In this document: piece by piece, positions 26,032 through 34,172 of the stretch
Layout: every line of letters starts with the position of its first letter
Numbering within the stretch: the first letter of the stretch is position 1
Source of the DNA: Bordetella ansorpii
Lineage (GTDB): Bacteria > Pseudomonadota > Gammaproteobacteria > Burkholderiales > Burkholderiaceae_B
DNA: 64,000 bases
Assembly (NCBI RefSeq): GCF_900078315.1
Contig: NZ_FKBS01000025.1
Span: 734,171 to 798,170 of the forward strand
Direction: 5' to 3'
The notes under the pieces: model-generated
Seen by the model: only the letters and a program-made list of their open reading frames with translations
Told to the model about the DNA's origin: nothing
The model's database searches: none
Translations under genes and position numbers: made by a program

Positions 26032-26085
26032 CCGATCCGGAGATATTCCCCCGAATACGAAAGAACCGTATTCCAGAAGGATCGG
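26032..26085. promoter_or_regulatory. Nested inverted repeats between the FlhD-like and AraC genes
   Basis: An outer pair CCGATCC/GGATCGG encloses an inner pair GAATACG-N7-CGTATTC. A further palindrome TTGAC-TGGATCC-GTCAA lies at 26091-26107. This could be a terminator for the FlhD-like gene or operators for the AraC-type regulator; there is no T-run. Confidence 0.4.
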
Positions 26086-26235
26086 ACGCCTTGACTGGAT
26101 CCGTCAATACTAAGTCGAAATCAGACATTTCCAAGCTGCGGCGCAAATTCCACTCCTATGCTGATCCCGAAAGCCAGAAATTTTCAAACATCGCGACATA
26201 CAGAAAGTATGTGGAATTTCTAGTCTGAGGAAAAT

Positions 26236-27165
26236 GTGAGTGGAGGTCCACGCAAACATGAGGACCGGCGGCAGGACCGCGTCGCCGTATTGTTGCTTGA
26301 AGGCTTTCCCATCATGCCATTGGGGAAGCTGGCCTCGGTGTTCGAACTGGCCAACCAATTGGGACGCACCGATTCCGCAGTCGTGGACCGGTATGACCTG
26401 AGGCTGTATTCACCCAACGGCGGCCCCATCCGTTCTTCCTCCGGCGTACGGATCTGGACCGACACACCCCGCCTGGATGGCACCGCGTTACATGCCACAT
26501 TCATCCTGGGGGGTGACCAGAAAGAAACCCGATTGGACGAGACCTTGAACGTATGGCTGCGGCAGGCGCTCCCGCGAGATCGGCGGGAAGCACCGGCGAC
26601 GTCACGAATGTGTGCCTCCGAATCCGAAGGCCGGCAACGGCTTGGCGCCCCCTGCGGCATGCACGGGAATGAAAAAGAAAGCGTGCTGGAGGCGGCCCTG
26701 GCCATCGTCATCCAGGACGTAGGGTGCGAAATCGCCCGGAAGATCGTCGCCTGCCTGACATCGCCGGCATGCCGTGGCATGACGGGCGGACAGTTCGAGG
26801 CGCGCGAAATGCGCGCCAGCCAGCTCATCCGCAACGCGGTCCATCACCTGCGGGCCAATTCCGCAAACCGCATCTCGGTCGCGGATGTCGCACAAGCCGT
26901 CGCGATGAGCGAGCGGAATTTCCTGCGCCGCTTCAAGAACGAGATTGGCGTCACCCCCACCGAATTCATCCTGCGCGTCAGGCTGGAGAATGCATGCGGC
27001 ATGCTGTTGCAGACCGACTTGCCGGCCGACAAGGTCGCGCGCCGGACGGGCCTGGGCAGCGGCGACCGCCTGGCCAAGCTGTTTCGCCAGCATCTGTCGA
27101 TATCTCCGACGGAGTACCGCACGAGTGCCCGTCGCAAGCCTGCGACGGAACGCTGCGGCGCCTGA
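26236..27165 (+). CDS. GlxA-type AraC-family regulator (DJ-1/PfpI domain plus HTH)
   Basis: 309 aa, GTG start with GAGGAAAAT upstream. The N-terminal amidotransferase-like domain begins RVAVLLLEGFPIMPLGKLAS and carries FILGGDQKET. The nucleophile elbow of true DJ-1 enzymes is not evident (CGMHGNEKES at the expected site), as in other regulatory members. The C-terminal double HTH is NRISVADVAQAVAMSERNFLRRFK, then GVTPTEFILRVRLE, LPADKVARRTGLGSGDRLAKLF. The target is unknown; adjacency to the FlhD-like gene suggests a small regulatory island. Confidence 0.87.
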   Translation: MSGGPRKHEDRRQDRVAVLLLEGFPIMPLGKLASVFELANQLGRTDSAVVDRYDLRLYSPNGGPIRSSSGVRIWTDTPRLDGTALHATFILGGDQKETRLDETLNVWLRQALPRDRREAPATSRMCASESEGRQRLGAPCGMHGNEKESVLEAALAIVIQDVGCEIARKIVACLTSPACRGMTGGQFEAREMRASQLIRNAVHHLRANSANRISVADVAQAVAMSERNFLRRFKNEIGVTPTEFILRVRLENACGMLLQTDLPADKVARRTGLGSGDRLAKLFRQHLSISPTEYRTSARRKPATERCGA

Positions 27166-27260
27166 CCGCAGCCACGCGAGGCGTCGTGCGTACCGGCCCG
27201 CCGGATGCAGGCCGCAATCGCCTGGCCGCGCTCCGCTGCATTGCGGGTTAAGATGGACCT

Positions 27261-27333
27261 GCTCCGGGGTGCACGCCAGTGCTGAGATTCAGACCCGCGA
27301 ACTTGACCCGGCTCATACCGGCGTAAGGAGAGC
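27261..27333 (+). promoter_or_regulatory. TPP riboswitch (THI element)
   Basis: Conserved aptamer blocks appear in order: CUCC (P1) with GGGGUGC, GCUGAGAUU, GACCCGCGAACUUGACCCGG and CUCAUACCGGCGUAAGGAG. P1 closes between CTCC at 27262 and GGAG at 27327. It lies 83 nt before the LuxE-like gene; between them is a near-perfect palindrome TTCCCTGTACAGGAA (about 27389-27404) that may be the expression platform. It should switch the operon off when thiamine pyrophosphate is plentiful. Confidence 0.93.
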
Positions 27334-27416
27334 ATCGACCTGAACAGGATGGCGCCCCACGCGCGCCCTGGCGCAGGCGGGCTTCGGAGTTTCCCTGTAC
27401 AGGAACACGAACGCCC

Positions 27417-28499
27417 ATGACTCACGCCCAACCGCTGGTTGCGGACCTGCTCCAATTCATCGCCCAGGACGGCTGCACCGACGCGCAGTTCGACGACATC
27501 GCGCTGCGCCTGTTCGCCTACCAGTACGCCGCCAACGCGCCCTACCGCAGCTTCTGCCAGCGCCGTGGCGCCACGGTTCGTACCGTGAGGACCTGGAGCG
27601 ACATCCCGGCCGTGCCCATCGACGCCTTCAAGGCGATGGAACTGCGCTGCGAGCCGCCCATGCCGGACGAGCGGGTCTTCATGACCAGCGGAACCACGCG
27701 CGCCGACCTGCGCGGCCGGCACTTCCATCCGCGCCTGGACGTGTACGACCTGTCGATGACGCGCAACTTCGCGCAGCGCGTGATGCAGGGCGTCGCGCGC
27801 CTGCCCATGGGCATCCTGTTCCCGGACGAGACCGCCATGCCGAACTCGTCGCTGGCGCATTACCTGGCGCTGGCCAGGACGGCCTTCGGCACGGCAGACA
27901 GCCGCTACTTCATGTCGCCGCAGGGCATCGACCTGGACGCCCTGTGGCAGCGCCTGGAGCAGGCCGAACAAAGCGGCGAGCCCTATGCGTTGCTGGGCGC
28001 CAGCTTCAGCTTCGTGCACGTGATCGATGCCTTGCGCGCGGCGGGCCGCCGCTTCCGCCTGCCGCCGGGCAGCCGCATCCTGGACACCGGCGGCTACAAG
28101 GGCCAGTCGCGCGACCTGCCGCTGGACACCTTCTACACCGAACTGTCCGAACTGCTGGGCGTGCCGCGCGCCCTGTGCATCAACATGTACGGCATGACGG
28201 AGCTGAGCACGCAGTTCTACGACGACGGCAACGCCACCGTGCCGTCGGTGAAGTCGGGTCCACACTGGATCCGTTGGCGGCTGGTCGATCCCGCCACCGG
28301 CCGCACGGTGCCCGCCGGCGAACGCGGCATCCTGGCGCATTGCGACCTGGGCAATTTCAATTCCGTCAGCACCATCCTGACCGAGGACGTGGGCGAGCCG
28401 GCCGAAGGCGGATTCCTGCTGCTGGGCCGCGCGCAAGGCGCGCAGGCCAAGGGATGCTCGCTGGCAGTGGAAGAATTCGTGCGCTCGGCGGCGGCATGA
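27417..28499 (+). CDS. LuxE-like acyl-protein synthetase / adenylate-forming enzyme
   Basis: 360 aa, the length of LuxE (about 370). Motifs are the ATP loop FMTSGTTRADLRGRHFHP, GASFSFVHVIDALRAAG, LDTGGYKGQSRDLPLDTFY, NMYGMTELSTQFYDD (acyl-adenylate block) and LDPATGRTV-like VDPATGRTVPAGERGILAH. In luminous bacteria LuxE activates a fatty acid with ATP and passes the acyl group to LuxC. Here it is the first gene behind a TPP riboswitch and overlaps a luxC-like gene by ATGA, so the substrate is more likely a thiamine-related acid than myristate (inference). No luxA, luxB or luxD is in the window. Confidence 0.88.
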   Translation: MTHAQPLVADLLQFIAQDGCTDAQFDDIALRLFAYQYAANAPYRSFCQRRGATVRTVRTWSDIPAVPIDAFKAMELRCEPPMPDERVFMTSGTTRADLRGRHFHPRLDVYDLSMTRNFAQRVMQGVARLPMGILFPDETAMPNSSLAHYLALARTAFGTADSRYFMSPQGIDLDALWQRLEQAEQSGEPYALLGASFSFVHVIDALRAAGRRFRLPPGSRILDTGGYKGQSRDLPLDTFYTELSELLGVPRALCINMYGMTELSTQFYDDGNATVPSVKSGPHWIRWRLVDPATGRTVPAGERGILAHCDLGNFNSVSTILTEDVGEPAEGGFLLLGRAQGAQAKGCSLAVEEFVRSAAA

Positions 28500-29950
28500 G
28501 CCTACGCAGAATCGAAGCCGGCTACCTGCCGGGCCTGGGCGCCGATCAGGTGCAATGGCAGATGTTGCCTTTCTCGGGGGACGGCCAACGACTGGAGGTG
28601 GCGGTGCCCGTGCTGTCCGCCCCGCAGATGCAGGCGCTGGCCGAGCGCGTGAAGCAGGCCAGCGCCCGGCACCTGAAGACGATGACGGTGTCGGAGATCA
28701 TTACCGTCATCGACCGCGCCATCGCGCGCCTGCTCGACGGCAACGATCCCTACCGCCGGCAGGCGGATGCGCTGCTGCCGCTGGTCAGCGGCTACGACGC
28801 CGAGATGGTTCGCCTGGGATTGACCGGCTTTCTCAGGACCTTCCGCGCGCCGCAACTACATCGTTTCGTGGCCGAGGATTTCGCCAACCCCAAGGTGCTC
28901 GACGGCTTCCAGCCCACGCCCAAGGGGGGCGCGGTGCGCGCCCATGGCCCGCGATTGCTGGCCCACAGCTGGGCCGGCAACGTGCCCGCGCTGGCGTTAT
29001 GGAGCCTGGTGTGCGGCCTGCTGGTCAAGGCGGGCAGCATCGGCAAGCTGCCCAGCGCCGAGCCGCTGTTCGCCGGCTGGTTCGCCCGTCTGCTGGCCGA
29101 GGTGCATCCGCCCCTGGCCGATTGCCTGGCCGTGGTGTGGTGGCGCGGCGCGGGCGGCGAACAGGCCGATGCGCTGTATGCGCAGGCCGATACCGTGGTG
29201 GCCTACGGCGGCAACGAGGCGCTGCAGGCCATCCAGCGGCGGTTGCCGGTGACGGCGCGGTTTCTGGCGCACGGCCACAAGCTGGGCTTCGGCGTGGTCA
29301 GCGCCAGCGCGCTGGACGCCGTGAACGCGCCCGTGCTGGCCCGCCGCGCCGCATGGGACGTGATGCGCTACGACCAGCAAGGATGCTATTCACCGCACAT
29401 CTTCTACGTGCAACGCGGCGGCCCGGTGTCGCCGCGCGACTTCGCGGGATACCTGGCCGGTGAGCTTGCCAACCTGCAACGGCGCTTTCCGCGCCGCGCG
29501 CTGGACCTGGAAGAATCGGCCGGCGTCGCCAAATGGCGGCAATCGATCGAATGGACGCTGCCGCCCGGCGATGCCCTGCTGGGCGAACCCGACGCGGCCT
29601 GGAGCGTGTCGTACACCGAGACGGCGCGCGCTCTGGCGCCGACGGCCTTGCAGCGCAGCGTCGCCGTGGCCGCCATCGACGCGCTGGACGAGGTCGTGCC
29701 CGCGCTGGCCGGTTTGGCCCCCTACCTGCAAACCGCGGGCGTGGCCGCGACGCCGGAAGAGCTGTACCAGTTGGCCGACCAGTTGGGCGCCGCGGGTGTC
29801 ACACGCATCAGCGCGCTGGGATCGATGAGCATGCCCGAAGCCGGCTGGCACCACGACGGCCGCTTCAACCTGCGGGACCTGGTGCGCATGACCGAGATCG
29901 AGCAATCCGCCGAATCCGCCGCGGAACCCTATGCGCGGTACGAGCCATGA
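28496..29950 (+). CDS. LuxC-like NADPH-dependent acyl-CoA/acyl-protein reductase
   Basis: 484 aa, normal for LuxC (about 480). It belongs to the aldehyde dehydrogenase superfamily. The catalytic cysteine is Cys297 in DQQGCYSPHIFYV, matching the LuxC QQ-x-C pattern. The nucleotide/pocket region includes AHGPRLLAHSWAGNVPALALWS and TVVAYGGNEALQAIQRRLP. It reduces an activated acyl group to the aldehyde. It is translationally coupled to the LuxE-like gene (ATGA) and followed 7 bp later by the ABC importer, all under the TPP riboswitch. Confidence 0.88.
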   Translation: MSLRRIEAGYLPGLGADQVQWQMLPFSGDGQRLEVAVPVLSAPQMQALAERVKQASARHLKTMTVSEIITVIDRAIARLLDGNDPYRRQADALLPLVSGYDAEMVRLGLTGFLRTFRAPQLHRFVAEDFANPKVLDGFQPTPKGGAVRAHGPRLLAHSWAGNVPALALWSLVCGLLVKAGSIGKLPSAEPLFAGWFARLLAEVHPPLADCLAVVWWRGAGGEQADALYAQADTVVAYGGNEALQAIQRRLPVTARFLAHGHKLGFGVVSASALDAVNAPVLARRAAWDVMRYDQQGCYSPHIFYVQRGGPVSPRDFAGYLAGELANLQRRFPRRALDLEESAGVAKWRQSIEWTLPPGDALLGEPDAAWSVSYTETARALAPTALQRSVAVAAIDALDEVVPALAGLAPYLQTAGVAATPEELYQLADQLGAAGVTRISALGSMSMPEAGWHHDGRFNLRDLVRMTEIEQSAESAAEPYARYEP

Positions 29951-29957
29951 GCCTGCC

Positions 29958-30710
29958 ATGACGGCGCCGTTCCTCTCCCTGCAGCAGGTCGCCTACGGCT
30001 ACCCCGGCCGCCCGCCCATCGTGGACGGCGTCGACTGGCGCCTGGATACCGGCGCCTTCCATTGCCTGGTCGGGCGCAGCGGCTGCGGCAAGACCACGCT
30101 GCTGAAACTGGCCGCAGGCCTGATGGCACCGCAATCGGGCCGGATCCAACGCGCGGATGGCACGCCGGCCGCCACGGGTCCGCACCTGGGCTACGTGTTC
30201 CAGGCCCCCACGCTGCTGGCGTGGCGGCACGTCATCGACAACGTGCTGCTGCCGGTATCGCTGCAACACAGGCCCGTGCCCGCGGACATCGAACGCGCCC
30301 ACGGCCTGCTGGCCCTGCTGGGCCTGGCCGCCCATGCGCATCACTACCCCCGCCAGTTGTCCGGCGGCCAGCAGAGCCGCGTGGCGCTGGCGCGCGCGCT
30401 GATCCTGGATCCCGCGCTGCTGCTGCTGGATGAACCCTTCGCCGCGCTGGACGCCATCACGCGCGGCGAACTGCAGGACGACCTGCTGCGCATGTGCCGC
30501 GCACGCGGCACCACCGTGCTGTTCGTCACCCACGACATCGCCGAGGCCGTCTACCTGGGCGACCACGTGGCCGTGATGCAGCACGGCCGCCTGGTGGCCG
30601 ACGTCGCCGTGGCGCTGCCCGCCCCACGGGCGCAGGCGATGCGCCACGAACCCGCGTTCAACCACTATTGCGCGCAGGTCTACGGCGCCATGACCGGAGG
30701 CCGCCCATGA
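29958..30710 (+). CDS. NitT/TauT/ThiZ-type ABC transporter ATP-binding protein
   Basis: 250 aa. Walker A is GRSGCGKTTLLKLAAGL, the Q-loop is VFQAPTLLAWRHV, the signature is YPRQLSGGQQSRVALARAL, Walker B is LLLLDEPFAALDAIT, and the switch His is in LFVTHDIAEAV. The AWR-x-V after the Q-loop is typical of the SsuB/TauB/ThiZ branch. The next gene (permease) begins with ATG overlapping its stop. It energises import of a predicted thiamine precursor. Confidence 0.92.
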   Translation: MTAPFLSLQQVAYGYPGRPPIVDGVDWRLDTGAFHCLVGRSGCGKTTLLKLAAGLMAPQSGRIQRADGTPAATGPHLGYVFQAPTLLAWRHVIDNVLLPVSLQHRPVPADIERAHGLLALLGLAAHAHHYPRQLSGGQQSRVALARALILDPALLLLDEPFAALDAITRGELQDDLLRMCRARGTTVLFVTHDIAEAVYLGDHVAVMQHGRLVADVAVALPAPRAQAMRHEPAFNHYCAQVYGAMTGGRP

Positions 30711-31474
30711 GGCCGGTGCTGCAATCCCGCCTGCTGCCCGTGGCGCTGCTGATCGTGCTGCTGGCCGCCTGGGAACTGGCCGTGCGCCAGGCCGGCCTGT
30801 CGGCGCTGGTGCTGCCCGCGCCCTCCGCCGTGGCGCGCACGCTGTGGACCGTCTTGTCCACCGGCTACCTCTGGCCGCACATCGGCGCCACCGTGGCGGA
30901 AATGCTGCTGGGCCTGGGGCTGGGCGGCCTGGCCGGTCTGGGGATGGGGATCGCGCTGGCCGAATCGGCGATGCTGGACCGCATGCTCAAGCCGTATGTC
31001 ATCGTCAGCCAGGTGGTGCCCAAGCTGGCGCTGGCGCCGCTGTTCGTGCTGTGGTTCGGCTTCGGCCTGGCGCCGACCGTGGTGATGACCGCGCTGATCT
31101 GCTTCTTTCCCTTGATGGAAAACACCCTGACCAGCCTGCGCCAGGTCGACCCCGACCGCGTGCAGCTGTTCCGCATGCTGGGCGCCTCGCGCGGGCAGAC
31201 GCTGCTGCGCCTGAAGCTGCCCGCCGGCCTGCCGGGCATTCTGGCGGGCCTGCGCGTGGCGCTGGTGCTGGCCCTGGTCGGCGCCGTCGTCGGCGAATTC
31301 ATCGGCGCCAGCCGTGGGCTGGGCGCGGTCATCATTGCCGCGCAGGGCATGATGGATACGCCGCTGATGTTCGCGGCTCTGGCGGCCATCGCCGCCATCG
31401 GCCTGCTGGGCTATCAGGCCACGCTGCTGCTGGAACGGCGCCTGCTGCGCCCTTACGCCGAGCAACAACCATGA
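30707..31474 (+). CDS. NitT/TauT/ThiX-type ABC transporter permease
   Basis: 255 aa with about six membrane helices. BPD_transp_1 motifs are LLPVALLIVLLAAWELAVRQ, VVPKLALAPLFVLWFGFG (SsuC/ThiX signature), the ATPase-contact EAA-like loop FRMLGASRGQTLLRLKLPAG and VVGEFIGASRGLGAVI. The start is the ATGA overlap with the ATPase gene. Its own stop overlaps the binding-protein ATG. Confidence 0.92.
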   Translation: MRPVLQSRLLPVALLIVLLAAWELAVRQAGLSALVLPAPSAVARTLWTVLSTGYLWPHIGATVAEMLLGLGLGGLAGLGMGIALAESAMLDRMLKPYVIVSQVVPKLALAPLFVLWFGFGLAPTVVMTALICFFPLMENTLTSLRQVDPDRVQLFRMLGASRGQTLLRLKLPAGLPGILAGLRVALVLALVGAVVGEFIGASRGLGAVIIAAQGMMDTPLMFAALAAIAAIGLLGYQATLLLERRLLRPYAEQQP

Positions 31475-32487
31475 TCCACGGGACTTCCGCTATGCTCTCT
31501 TCCCCCCAACGCCGCGCGTTGCTGGCCGGCGCGGCCGGCCTTGCCGCCGCATCGCTGGCGCCCGCCGCCGCATGCGCGCAGGCCGCACTCGGCAAGGTCA
31601 CGCTGGCCGGCTGGAGCAAGCCGATCTCCGAGATCACCAATCTGCTGGCCGAACCCGACAAGGGTTTCTTCAAGGCACAGGGACTGGAACTGGCCTATCT
31701 GCCCGGCGCGGGCGGCGGCGACGCGATCCGCAACATTCTCAGCGGCCAGGCCGACGTGGCCTTCACCGACCCCGGCTCGCTGTTCACGGCGCTGGACAAG
31801 GGCGAGAAGCTGCGCGCCATCTACGACATCTATCCGCAGAACGTCTTCAACGTCGTGTCGCGCAAGTCCGCCAACATCACGCGGCCGGAGGACCTGAAGG
31901 GCAAGCGCATCGGCGTCTACAGCCTGTCCAGCGGCACGCGCCAGAACCTGCTGGTGATGCTGCACCAGGCCGGCCTGACGGAGCGGGACGTGGAGATCGT
32001 GGTGACCGGCGTGCTGAACTTCGCGCCGCTGCTGCAGGGCCAGGTCGATGCCACCGCCGCCACCGACACCGGGCTGCTGGTGGGCCGGCGCCGCGGGCTG
32101 GGCGAGGTCGACGTGATGGAGGTCCGCGACTCGCTGAACGTGTCCAGCGATCTCTTCGTGGTGCGCGAGCAGGTCTACCAACAGCGCCAGCCCCTGCTGC
32201 GCGCGTTCCTGAAGGCCTATCGCGACAGCGCCGCGTGGATGATCGCGCAGCCGGAAGAAGCGGCGGCCATCGCCGCCAAACGTGCCATCGACGGCACCGA
32301 CCGCGAAGTGAACCTGGAAGTGATCCGCGCGCGCAATGCCTCGGCGCAGGCGGCGGGGCGCGCCTTGGGCACATTCGACGTTCCCTCGCTGCAGAAGGCG
32401 GCCGACGCCTACCGCGCGCTGGGTTTGATCCAGCACCCGATCGACGTGGCCGGCGTGGTCGATGCCAGCCTGCTGCCGGAGCGCTGA
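31471..32487 (+). CDS. NMT1/THI5-type ABC transporter substrate-binding protein
   Basis: 338 aa. A twin-arginine-like signal (SPQRRALLAGAAGLAAASLA ... ACA) precedes an NMT1-type fold: VTLAGWSKPISEITNLLAEP, GFFKAQGLELAYLPGAGGGD, GQADVAFTDPGSLFTALDKG and LKGKRIGVYSLSSGTRQN. Family members (ThiY) bind aminopyrimidine thiamine precursors; others bind sulfonates or nitrate. Under a TPP riboswitch a thiamine precursor or degradation product is the best guess. A start at 31492 is equally compatible with the signal peptide. Confidence 0.9.
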   Translation: MIHGTSAMLSSPQRRALLAGAAGLAAASLAPAAACAQAALGKVTLAGWSKPISEITNLLAEPDKGFFKAQGLELAYLPGAGGGDAIRNILSGQADVAFTDPGSLFTALDKGEKLRAIYDIYPQNVFNVVSRKSANITRPEDLKGKRIGVYSLSSGTRQNLLVMLHQAGLTERDVEIVVTGVLNFAPLLQGQVDATAATDTGLLVGRRRGLGEVDVMEVRDSLNVSSDLFVVREQVYQQRQPLLRAFLKAYRDSAAWMIAQPEEAAAIAAKRAIDGTDREVNLEVIRARNASAQAAGRALGTFDVPSLQKAADAYRALGLIQHPIDVAGVVDASLLPER

Positions 32488-32488
32488 G

Positions 32489-33268
32489 ATGAACGCCGCC
32501 ATGAAGTTCGCGGGCAAGGTGGTGCTGGTGACGGGCGCCAGCCGCGGCATCGGCGCCGAGATCGCGCGAAGCTTCGCGCGCGAGGGCGCCACGGTCGTGG
32601 TGAACTACCTGAGCAACACGGCCGCGGCCGATGCGGTGGTGGCGCAATGCCAGTCCCTGGGCGGCGATGCCTGGGGCCTGCAGGCCGATGTCAGCGTGCC
32701 CGAGGCCGTGCACGCCATGATCGAATCCATCGTGCAGGAGGCCGGCCGGCTGGACGTGGTGGTCAACAATGCCTTCCGCGCCTACGCCTTCGATCCGCGG
32801 CAGCGCAAGGTGTTCGACGACCTGGATTGGCGGGACTATCAAGCGCAGTTCGACGGCGCGGTCGGCGCGGCCCATCACGTGTGCCGCGCGGCGCTGCCGC
32901 ACTTCAAGCGCCGCGCGCAGGGCTGCATCGTCAACATCGCCACCAACCTGACCGAACATCCCGTGGTGCCGTACCACGACTACACCACAGCCAAGGCCGC
33001 GCTGGTGGCGTTCAGCCGCAACCTGGCGGCGGAACTCGGCCCCTTCGGCATCCGCGTGAACTGCGTGGCGCCCGGCCTGGTCTACCCGACCTCGGCCAGC
33101 GCCGGCACGCAGGCGTCGTTCCGCGATGCGCTGATCGCCGCCACGCCGCTGCGCCGCATCGCCAGGCCACAGGACGTAGCCGGACCAGTGCTGTTCCTGG
33201 CGTCGGACTGGAGCGGCTTCATGACCGGGCAGGTGCTGTTCGTGGACGGCGGGCTGGTGATGCGCTGA
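32489..33268 (+). CDS. Short-chain dehydrogenase/reductase (FabG-like)
   Basis: 259 aa. The NAD(P) motif is VLVTGASRGIGAEIARSFA, then ADVSV, VVNNAF (usually NNAG) and YTTAKAAL with the catalytic Tyr-Lys. The position of the catalytic Ser, 13 residues before the Tyr, holds Thr (IATNLTEHP). GPFGIRVNCVAPGLV and the terminal FVDGGLVM are standard. It starts 1 bp after the binding-protein stop, so it is the last gene of the riboswitch operon. It could reduce the aldehyde made by the LuxC-like enzyme to an alcohol (inference). Confidence 0.9.
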   Translation: MNAAMKFAGKVVLVTGASRGIGAEIARSFAREGATVVVNYLSNTAAADAVVAQCQSLGGDAWGLQADVSVPEAVHAMIESIVQEAGRLDVVVNNAFRAYAFDPRQRKVFDDLDWRDYQAQFDGAVGAAHHVCRAALPHFKRRAQGCIVNIATNLTEHPVVPYHDYTTAKAALVAFSRNLAAELGPFGIRVNCVAPGLVYPTSASAGTQASFRDALIAATPLRRIARPQDVAGPVLFLASDWSGFMTGQVLFVDGGLVMR

Positions 33269-33317
33269 CGCCGGCCGCGTGCGGGATAATGCGGCGTTTC
33301 TTCCACCGGAATCCGCC

Positions 33318-34034
33318 ATGCTCGGTATCCTGGCCGCTTTGCCCGATGAGATCCGCGACCTGTTGCACGACATGGGCCCGGCTGTCTCCACGCGCCGCGT
33401 CGGCATGCGCGACTATCACCACGGCATGCTGCACGGCCAGCCTTGCGTGCTGGCGCTGACGCGCATCGGCAAGGTGGCGGCGGCCGCCACCACCGCGACG
33501 CTGCTGCGCGAGTTCCCGGTGGATCGCGTGGTGTTCACCGGCGTGGCGGGCGGCGTGGGCGCGGACGTGCGCGTCGGCGACGTGGTGGTCGGCAATGCCC
33601 TGGTGCAGCACGACCTGGACGCCAGCCCCCTGTTTCCGCGCTACGAAGTGCCGTTGCTGCAAACGTCGCACTTCACGGCGGACGAAGCCCTGGCCGCGCT
33701 GCTGCACCGCTGCGCCGCCGAATTCCTGACCCAGGGCGGCGGCACGGCCGGCCTGCACCGTGGGCTGATCGCCACCGGCGACCGGTTCGTCAACGATGCC
33801 GCCGTGGTGCGCGAACTGCGCGGCGCCCTGCCCGATGCGCTGTGCGTCGAGATGGAAGGCGCGGCGGTGGCGCAGGTCTGCCACGAATTCGGCGTGCCCT
33901 GCGCCGTGCTGCGCACCATCTCCGATTGCGCCGATCAGGACGCGCCGGTGGATTTCGCCACTTTTCTGCGCGAGGTGGCCAGCGTCTATTCGGCGGGGAT
34001 ATTGCGGAGATTCCTGGCGGCGCTGCCGGCCTGA
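33318..34034 (+). CDS. mtnN: 5'-methylthioadenosine/S-adenosylhomocysteine nucleosidase
   Basis: 238 aa. MLGILAALPDEIRDLLHDMG is the canonical N-terminus with the general-base Glu. It also has GVAGGVGADVRVGDVVVG, the VEMEGAAVAQVCHEFGVP substrate-binding block and RTISDCADQDAPVDF with the catalytic Asp. It hydrolyses MTA and SAH to adenine and the thio-ribose, serving methionine salvage and removal of SAM by-products. It starts 49 bp after the dehydrogenase gene. It may be read through from the riboswitch operon but is functionally separate. Confidence 0.92.
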   Translation: MLGILAALPDEIRDLLHDMGPAVSTRRVGMRDYHHGMLHGQPCVLALTRIGKVAAAATTATLLREFPVDRVVFTGVAGGVGADVRVGDVVVGNALVQHDLDASPLFPRYEVPLLQTSHFTADEALAALLHRCAAEFLTQGGGTAGLHRGLIATGDRFVNDAAVVRELRGALPDALCVEMEGAAVAQVCHEFGVPCAVLRTISDCADQDAPVDFATFLREVASVYSAGILRRFLAALPA

Positions 34035-34172
34035 GCGCCGGTCCGCCAGACTCGCTCGCACAGCATCGGCGCTCCCCCGGGCAGGGCGGCACGGCCGCAG
34101 CGCCCCCGCGATGCGGGTGCCCGGTGGTACCTCCACAGGTCGACCGCAATCCGCCTGTGCAAAAATCCCGCC

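Noticed and set aside
27417-29950. Bioluminescence operon
   Set aside because: Only luxC- and luxE-like genes are present, without luxA, luxB or luxD, and they sit behind a TPP riboswitch.
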